The translations under genes and the position numbers were made by a program. A DNA stretch of 54,752 nucleotides from Chloroflexota bacterium. Its GTDB lineage: Bacteria; Chloroflexota; Dehalococcoidia; Dehalococcoidales; UBA2162. Every line of letters starts with the position of its first letter. The first letter of the stretch is position 1. Below, one piece after another: positions 49,497 to 54,752 of the stretch. The stretch spans positions 1 through 54,752 of the forward strand of contig JACPPV010000034.1 of the NCBI GenBank assembly GCA_016190825.1. The letters run 5' to 3'. The notes under the pieces are model-generated. The model worked only from the letters and a program-made list of their open reading frames with translations. It made no database searches and was not told the origin of the DNA.

Positions 49497-51722
49497 TTAT
49501 CCGTTGACTATGGCCAGGCCGACGCTGGGATACACCCAGTTGTAGACCGGATCGTAGTTCCAGTCGGCAAGTTGGCCTCCATCCCCTCCGGATGGGTTGA
49601 AAGCTCGACTATGCACGTTCAACGAGAAGTGGTAGGCGCCCTGGGGGGCGGCCCCCGGTAGCGCAAAGACCGCTGACGCGGCGACGCTATTATCGGCGGC
49701 GTCGGTGTGCCAGTGTTCGTACGGGTTTGTCGGACCTGGCGGGTCTGACCAGTTGGGAGCCGGCAACTGCGATGGCGCCAGACCGCCGCAACCACCACCA
49801 CTCAGGATTATCGAGCGCAGATGGGTGGCCGAAGCCAGATAGCTGACCCTGATCTCGATGTTTACTTGGACACCTCCCACTGAAGGCCGTGTCACCATCG
49901 GGCAGAACAACGGTAGCGGTATCCAGGCGCCGCCGCCCGCCACGCGCCAGGCCAGTCCGGTGAACTGGCCCAGGGGGTCAAGGGGCGCTGCCACGTCCTG
50001 GTTGTCAACCCGGATGCCTATGGGCGCGGTAGTATGAATAACTGCCTTCGCCGCGTTTCCAAGCTGCAGTTCTATCTGATAAAGTCCGTCCTGGAATTGC
50101 TGTGTAGGCCAGTCCAGGAGAAGATGTTCCGGGAACCAATGGTCGGCTTCCGGAAGGATCGGGTACCATCCGGCGGCGTCGGGCGTAGCCCACATGACCT
50201 GCATAACGCCTCCTACTAATCTCGTCAGCGGCCAGGTAAGCCCGGCAAACGGCACGGTGGCGCCGCCGTTGAACGCATAGCGTAGCCGGTAGAAGGAAGC
50301 ACCTGCCACATGGTGGCAACCGTACAGTTGCAGGACACGGGTATACGGACTGCTCGCCAGGGGATTTGGCATGGGATCAGCCAGGTTTCCTGATGGATGG
50401 GGGCGGTTTGGCCGGCGCGCATACCCCGTGGCTGAATCGTGGTAAGGATCAGCGGGAAGAGCCGGATTGATCAGCGGCATGCGGCCAACATGGGTTATAG
50501 CCGGTGCGCCGTCGCACGGTACCAGGGGCGGGTTGCAGGTTGGCCCTGCCAGGGCGATTTGTGAAGCCTCCAGCATAACGTCAGGAATGGGTCCGGAGTT
50601 CCAGCGAACGTCAAAAAAGCTCTCGGAATAGATGGTCTCCTGGTCTCCGTCTCCGTCAACATCCTGGGTGACCCGGAAAGTGATATCCGGCACATCCATG
50701 ATCAGTTGAAATTCCGGGACCAGCACGTCAACGCACCTGCGGAACGGTCCGATGAAGTGCCTGAAACTCATGTCTGCCAGGGTCTTCACATTGGTGTTGA
50801 GCCGGACCGCGATGTTCTCCCGGGCCGCCCCGGTCAACCCTTCCGCCAATGCTTCATCGCCGCTTAGCGCTGCCATGTCTACAGCCGAGATGCGGGCTTT
50901 TGGCTGCCGTTCGGAGGCGGCGCGAAGTTCCTTGAACTCGGAGGGGAGGGGTGGTGGTAATGATTGGGAGAAGCCGTTGCTGCCCAGTAGACTGGTCATC
51001 TCCGAAGTATTGCTCCCGAGCACTCCACCAGCTTCCAGGGCGCCCAGCCTTTGTGCGAAGTGACGTCCTACCATCGCCTCGGTCTGCATCAGGGGTATGC
51101 CCCCGTTCTTGAGTAAGAAGGGGTCAGGGGGCGGATCAGGCAGAGGAGGTTGCCGGATGATTGGGGGCTTGGGCAGCAGGTCATCCAGGAGGTCACGGAT
51201 ATTCGGCCTGACGAAAATGTCCGGGAAGCAAATGCGCTCCCGGCGGAAGCGGAGAATCCAGTCCACTTCCCAGCGCGGGATCCATACGCAAAACCGCCCG
51301 CAGGCGTCGGTAACTACCGTGGCAATCTCCTCGCGACGGCAACCGAACGGGAATAACCATACCCACGGCCATCCTCCGGGAAAGAATCCAAGAAAATTGC
51401 AGTCGGTATCCTCTACATGCACGGTGGCAAACGGGACGGGGTGCTCGACCCCGGTTACCGGGTCTCTTTTGATCACCCGGCCGCATATCCGCCTGAACAT
51501 CAAGAGTTCCAGGTCAACTTTCCATTTGAACTTCTCGCTGATATCAGCTACCGAGATACCCTTGAGTTCCGTGGAATCCAGTCCTGCCATTAAAGCGAGC
51601 CGCTGCGCCTGGAGTTGGGTGATCGGCTTCCGGTCGGGGGCTAACTCCTGTGTTATTGTTTTGCTTGCTGCGGCGGTTACTGTGCCGGCTGCTGCTGCTG
51701 GGGCCCTGCGTCTGATAGTCAA
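49497..51722 (-). CDS. Large unrecognised protein with carboxypeptidase-regulatory-like N-terminal domain, first gene of the operon
   Basis: The 741 aa product starts at TTG 51722, nine bases after AAGGAGG. Residues 1-60 are Ala-rich then helical. Residues 70-180 look like a transthyretin-like domain: FRRICGRVIKRDPVTGVEHP, FATVHVEDTDCNFLGFFPGG, VVTDACGRFCVWIPRWEVDW and RFRRERICFPDIFVRP, with many Cys and Trp. A Pro-rich hinge follows (PPLPDPPPDPF). Residues 300-740 are beta-rich, with DVDGDGDQE like a Ca-binding loop. There is no signal peptide. I know similar N-termini only as hypothetical proteins. Upstream is the palindrome-rich control region. Confidence 0.65.
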   Translation of the reverse strand: MTIRRRAPAAAAGTVTAAASKTITQELAPDRKPITQLQAQRLALMAGLDSTELKGISVADISEKFKWKVDLELLMFRRICGRVIKRDPVTGVEHPVPFATVHVEDTDCNFLGFFPGGWPWVWLFPFGCRREEIATVVTDACGRFCVWIPRWEVDWILRFRRERICFPDIFVRPNIRDLLDDLLPKPPIIRQPPLPDPPPDPFLLKNGGIPLMQTEAMVGRHFAQRLGALEAGGVLGSNTSEMTSLLGSNGFSQSLPPPLPSEFKELRAASERQPKARISAVDMAALSGDEALAEGLTGAARENIAVRLNTNVKTLADMSFRHFIGPFRRCVDVLVPEFQLIMDVPDITFRVTQDVDGDGDQETIYSESFFDVRWNSGPIPDVMLEASQIALAGPTCNPPLVPCDGAPAITHVGRMPLINPALPADPYHDSATGYARRPNRPHPSGNLADPMPNPLASSPYTRVLQLYGCHHVAGASFYRLRYAFNGGATVPFAGLTWPLTRLVGGVMQVMWATPDAAGWYPILPEADHWFPEHLLLDWPTQQFQDGLYQIELQLGNAAKAVIHTTAPIGIRVDNQDVAAPLDPLGQFTGLAWRVAGGGAWIPLPLFCPMVTRPSVGGVQVNIEIRVSYLASATHLRSIILSGGGCGGLAPSQLPAPNWSDPPGPTNPYEHWHTDAADNSVAASAVFALPGAAPQGAYHFSLNVHSRAFNPSGGDGGQLADWNYDPVYNWVYPSVGLAIVNG

Positions 51723-51781
51723 GGCTTTCCTCCTTCTATTTGATCTCAGGCTAGTGATTGGATTTATCGTCTCTTATTGTC

Positions 51782-51899
51782 CTAATATTATCATATTAGA
51801 CCAGAAATACAAGATGTTTCACAGATGAAATGGAACTATCATATAAGAAATTGATATATTAATATATGGTTTCGATAACTATTCATTATGTAATTATCG
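51782..51899. promoter_or_regulatory. AT-rich control region with three nested palindromes upstream of the accessory operon
   Basis: CTAATAT-TATC-ATATTAG (51782-51799), a perfect ATATATTAATATAT (51854-51867) and CGATAA...TTATCG (51873-51899) lie within 120 bp. The 51760-51930 stretch is far more AT-rich than its surroundings. It separates the divergent 49497 and 51933 genes. Confidence 0.5.
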
Positions 51900-51932
51900 T
51901 ATATAATGATTATTGTATGATAATATTACGAG

Positions 51933-52253
51933 ATGAAGCTGGTGATTGATTTTCCTCTCGTTTGGTGGCTTCGCACGGGCCGCTACGGGTGGTCGCGGCT
52001 ACGCCGGCGGTTGTTCGAGCGCCGCTATTTGGATTTCCCGCTGTCGGCAGCAAATTCGCTCGCGGAAATTGAGGTTGCCCTTAGGCAGGTCACCTGGACA
52101 AAGGACGGGCCGCTGCACCTGTATGATTGCATCAGCTATCCGCAGGTGATCTGAGCCAAAAGGCGGGATGACTGCGATGGCTTCGCCAGCCTGGCGGCGG
52201 AGTTGCTTTAGAGGTGGGATCCCAATTGCCATCCGGTCTTGCTTACGGCGTAG
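51933..52253 (+). pseudogene. Transglutaminase-like cysteine protease, N-terminal part with internal stops
   Basis: ATG 51933 opens MKLVIDFPLVWWLRTGRYGW, then FPLSAANSLAEIEVALRQVT and GPLHLYDCISYPQVI before TGA 52152. The same frame continues RRDDCDGFASLAAELL, a TAG at 52209, then RWDPNCHPVLLTA and TAG 52251. DDCDGF places a Cys at the start of a helix, as in transglutaminase-like peptidases, and the spacing after SYP fits. The His-Asp part of the active site is missing. Three stops in one uninterrupted frame show decay by substitution. Confidence 0.55.
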
Positions 52254-52915
52254 ATGATCAAAGCGCCTGAGGTGTCTGGCTCAACCTTATATCCCGAAGA
52301 GGACGTAGGTTGTGCCGATGCAACAGGCTGTGGAATCTCAGGCTCAGGTTCCGTTGGCGCAATCGGCAGTGGCAGACCGAGAGGCAGTGATGGCTCCGGT
52401 GACGGTTCTGGAGATAGACCGCCTAATCCGGGATTAGATGGAAGTAGGGGTGGGAAGGGTGACGGGGGCGGGCCGGACGGGAATCCAGATGGCAGTGGAG
52501 GAGTTTCAGGAAGTTCGGGAGAAATGGGGACCCGGAAGCTGCAATCAAGCGGCCCGTCGGGTCCACAAACCTGAGCGGATTGTTCATCACATACGAAAAG
52601 CGGTTCAAGCTCTGCGGATTGGCGTAGCTTTGAACAATACTGTCCGGGCTTATGAATCTCCCAATCTCCGCATCATAGTACCTGGCGCCGTAGTAGTACA
52701 GGCCCGTCCCATCCAGTCTTTGCCCTGTAAACAGTATGTCCGTGGGCATTGTACCCTGACTTTCTAAACTCTCTCCGAACGCTCCATAATTGATGGAACT
52801 CACCAGGGCACCGGTATCATCTGAAACCACGCTTGTCCCAGCAGATGATCCTGATGGACATAGGTGACGTTGGCACTTCCCTGCTTCATGGCTACCAGCC
52901 TGCCTCCCAGAGCTT
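52208..52915 (-). pseudogene. Second orphan RHS tip, frameshifted, with Pro-rich tail
   Basis: The RHS core reads GRLVAMKQGSANVTYVHQDH, a one-base loss near 52845, then SVVSDDTGALVSSINYGAF, FTGQRLDGTGLYYYGARYYD, EIGRFISPDSIVQ and NRFSYVMNNPLRFVDPTG. After PTG the frame shifts to a long Pro/Ser/Gly tail (ELPETPPLPSGFPSGPPPS) that ends VSKTGWQLGSHL at 52208. The core is about 80 percent identical by eye to the one at 10.7-11.1 kb, but the tails differ completely, as with polymorphic toxin tips. The upstream barrel is absent. Confidence 0.7.
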
Positions 52916-52916
52916 T

Positions 52917-53216
52917 TCAGTTTGCCAAGTCCACTTGAGTCGCCCCGATGCCACCGCGATTTCCGTCAGCCGTCGAACATCGTCTCACCAGTGGATGTTT
53001 GGTGAGATGTCGCCTCACCGCCGAGCGTAGCACGCCGGTTCCCTTGCCGTGAATAATCCACACGCGGTACGCTCCGGCCATGAATGACTGGTGCAGGAAC
53101 TTGTCGACGAGAATCAGGGCTTCGTCAACTCTCAAACCGTGGAGATCAATTTCATCGGAAGTTTTTTTCATTCGATGAGTCTCGTACCGTGTGTCGTGGC
53201 CGAGTGGAAGTGTCAT
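52917..53216 (-). CDS. Smr domain protein, possibly a MutS2 C-terminal remnant
   Basis: This 99 aa protein reads SDEIDLHGLRVDEALILVDK, then YRVWIIHGKGTGVLRSAVRR and GGIGATQVDLAN. These are the DLHG and HGxGxG motifs of the Smr endonuclease domain, matching the end of MutS2. Neither possible start (53216 or 53171) has a ribosome binding site, and no MutS core is found upstream. It may be a stand-alone Smr protein or the end of a lost MutS2. Confidence 0.65.
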   Translation of the reverse strand: MTLPLGHDTRYETHRMKKTSDEIDLHGLRVDEALILVDKFLHQSFMAGAYRVWIIHGKGTGVLRSAVRRHLTKHPLVRRCSTADGNRGGIGATQVDLAN

Positions 53217-53480
53217 AGTGACATGAATAATACATCCTTAGCATCTATGGCGCAACACGTCGCGAAAATAGCGAAGCGGGTATGCCCCGGAGTTCTTGCG
53301 TCCGCGTATGAACGGTAGTAAAATTGCCCTAACGTAATCAGAACTTCGCTTCATGTTTCCGCCTCAGACTCTAAACTAAAGGCAATAGGGGGATTTGTTT
53401 GACGAGTTCAAAAAAGGTCAGACGAGAACAGAGGGGTCTGGGTGACGCGCTATTCGGCACTCGCCTGGGCGAAGCGAGAT
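53217..53480. other. Gap without a recognised gene
   Basis: No frame resembles a known family. Short direct repeats of no clear meaning are present around 53400. Confidence 0.35.
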
Positions 53481-54423
53481 AAAGAACCCGGTCCCAAAGC
53501 GGCGGCGACCTGTTCATAGTCGATAACAGCGACACGGATTGGAAGGTCCGGCAATATCTTCATGACTGGGCGGATATCGCCACTTCTTTCGATGTTGCGA
53601 CTGGCTACTTTGAGATCGGCGTGGTTGTTGACGTTGAAAAGGCCTTTGAGAACGTGAAGCTGGAACAAACAGTCTTCTCTTACTGCAAGGGATTGCCGGT
53701 TAACAGCTACGTTGGTAGGCGGTTCGTAGGCGGCGACTTTACTACGGCCACGCGAATTCCAAACGACTTAGTTCTTAAACTGCGAGCTTGGGTTTGCAGT
53801 GTCACACAAAAAGAACTTGAAATCGTGAGCCATGTAAGACATGGTAAGGTCGTCTACCTGCGAGATATCTCAAAAAACAAGCGCGGAGTTCCGTTGCAAA
53901 GCTATCTTGCCGAGAGCGGTGACTACCCAATAATTGGTGGGGTGAACATTTTGAGATACGGCTGTGAAGGAGCCAAAGGATTCCTGGACAAAACAGCCCT
54001 ATCCCAGAATCAGAGGAAGCTTTCTTTTCTTACCCAGCTCAAGATACTATCACAGAATATCGTTGCTCATGTCCAAAGACCATATCCCCATCTTCTTATT
54101 GCGTCAACATACGATCGGGAAGGCACGATCCTGAGTCTGGACACTGTGAATAACACAGTTCTAACGAAATCCGGGTATGCCTATGAATATATCTTAGCCG
54201 TGCTTAATGCTCGCTTTACAAGTATGTAGGCAGGATACCTATTTCAGCGATCGATGCCTCCAGTCAAGCGCCATTTATTGACCTTGTCAACAAGATCCTG
54301 GCAGCAAAAGAAAAACGGCCGCGTGCAGAAACTTCTGGGCTGGAGCGCCAGATTGACCAACTCGTATACCAGCTATACGGGTTGACGGAGGAAGAGATTG
54401 GGGTGGTGGAGGGAAGGCAGTAA
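53481..54423 (+). pseudogene. Chimeric defence-gene remnant: PLD/SNF2-helicase N-terminus fused to a restriction-methylase C-terminus
   Basis: The frame after the TAA at 53478 reads GGDLFIVDNSDTDWKVRQYL, then ADIATSFDVATGYFEIG, the opening of PLD-like SNF2 helicases of phage-defence type. It then changes without a stop to a different protein: RGVPLQSYLAESGDYPIIG, LSQNIVAHVQRPYPHLLIAS and LSLDTVNNTVL, the TaqI-like C-terminal specificity domain. A stop at 54229 is followed in another frame by VGRIPISAIDASSQAPFIDL and DQLVYQLYGLTEEEI to 54423, the family's end; the segment between is deleted. Two deletions thus made this chimera. Confidence 0.65.
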
Positions 54424-54552
54424 AGCAGGCGGGGACGGATATGGTAATATGACTTGGGGGGGTGAGAGAATGATAACAAATGGTACCAAATACGTAGTAG
54501 ATGAGAAAGGGCGGAAGCTTCGGGACTTTGGCAGCCAACTTTTCGTCAAATC

Positions 54553-54752
54553 GAGACTGCCGAAAAAAGCTTGTCCGGACAATGATTTCTTACTCCGGCG
54601 GACCGGATTTTTTCGAAATCCCGGCATTTCCTTACCAGCCCGGCAATGCTGCTCACGCTGATATTCGCCCTGATGTGTGTCGAGTCGATTATCTGCCGGT
54701 TACCTTTTACCACTCCCTTATCGATGCATTGTCGGACGATCTGGTCCAGGAC
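54553..54752 (-). mobile_element. IS1182-like (DDE) transposase fragment and IS end
   Basis: The minus-strand frame from the window edge reads LDQIVRQCIDKGVVKGNRQI, then IDSTHIRANISVSSIAGL and VRKCRDFEKIRSAG before ending. IDSTHIxA carries the first catalytic Asp of DDE_Tnp_1 transposases of the IS1182/IS5 kind. The C-terminal part is missing. GAGACTGCCGAAAAAAG at 54553-54569 is the element's end and matches the MITE at 42804. Confidence 0.65.

Noticed and set aside
53450-53668. Minus-strand 72-codon frame opposite the helicase remnant
   Set aside because: The plus strand gives a clear family match across the same bases.

Overview
The window looks like a chromosomal segment of an uncultured Chloroflexota bacterium, most likely Dehalococcoidia-like. 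This is an inference from gene content: a bifunctional class V FBP aldolase/phosphatase, an ftsA-ftsZ block preceded by tandem small genes, two YtxH/DUF948-type small proteins, a helix-turn-helix/coiled-coil family, an oligopeptide ABC operon, many GGAGG-type ribosome binding sites and many dispersed palindromic repeats. No rRNA and no CRISPR array are visible. Two tRNAs are present: Pro(GGG) and selenocysteine (TCA).

Layout. 1-3.5 kb is wreckage: an IS110 start, fragments of a DUF72 protein, PAS and HATPase kinase pieces on opposite strands, a type ISP restriction-modification C-terminus with two frameshifts, and an HTH-ImmA/IrrE peptidase with one frameshift. 3.8-7.7 kb holds a lipoprotein remnant with a good promoter, a Tes/MJ0619-like radical SAM enzyme, lgt, two paralogous small membrane proteins and an isoprenylcysteine-methyltransferase-like protein. 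7.7-11.1 kb is again degraded: an HTH/coiled-coil gene, a PsbP-like lipoprotein and an RHS tip carrying an HExxH toxin-like domain. 11.3-16.3 kb is housekeeping (dnaN, rdgB, GYD protein, FBP aldolase/phosphatase), interrupted by a roughly 1.55 kb insertion bracketed by a 25-bp copy of the dnaN 3' end. 16.7-23.5 kb carries a four-domain cupredoxin surface protein, a PflA-like radical SAM protein, gltX and an MFS transporter. 23.9-33.4 kb holds tRNA-Pro, ftsZ, ftsA, twin 69-71 aa proteins, DUF5343, mobB, an RNase H-like exonuclease, DUF948, YtxH, an AI-2E permease and a secreted MA-type peptidase. 33.7-42 kb holds the opp operon, tatA, tatC and tRNA-Sec. 42-54.7 kb is accessory: small secreted proteins, an MITE, IS fragments, a three-gene operon of large unrecognised or partly recognised proteins (45.3-51.7 kb), a broken transglutaminase-like gene, a second RHS tip, a Smr fragment, a chimeric helicase/restriction gene and a transposase end.

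How it fits together. tatAC, mobB and tRNA-Sec together suggest export of molybdenum/selenium oxidoreductases, although none is encoded here. The opp operon and secreted peptidases suggest peptide scavenging. lgt with the Tes-like enzyme links lipoprotein and lipid chemistry. The most interesting accessory unit is the 45.3-51.7 kb operon: a 741 aa protein with a carboxypeptidase-regulatory-like N-terminus, a 954 aa putative metallopeptidase with an unusual HExxxH motif, and a 430 aa beta/gamma-crystallin-like protein. None has a signal peptide, and they sit behind an AT-rich, palindrome-studded regulatory region. Core genes are intact while accessory genes carry many frameshifts and stops, so the damage looks like real pseudogenisation, although assembly indels cannot be excluded for single shifts.
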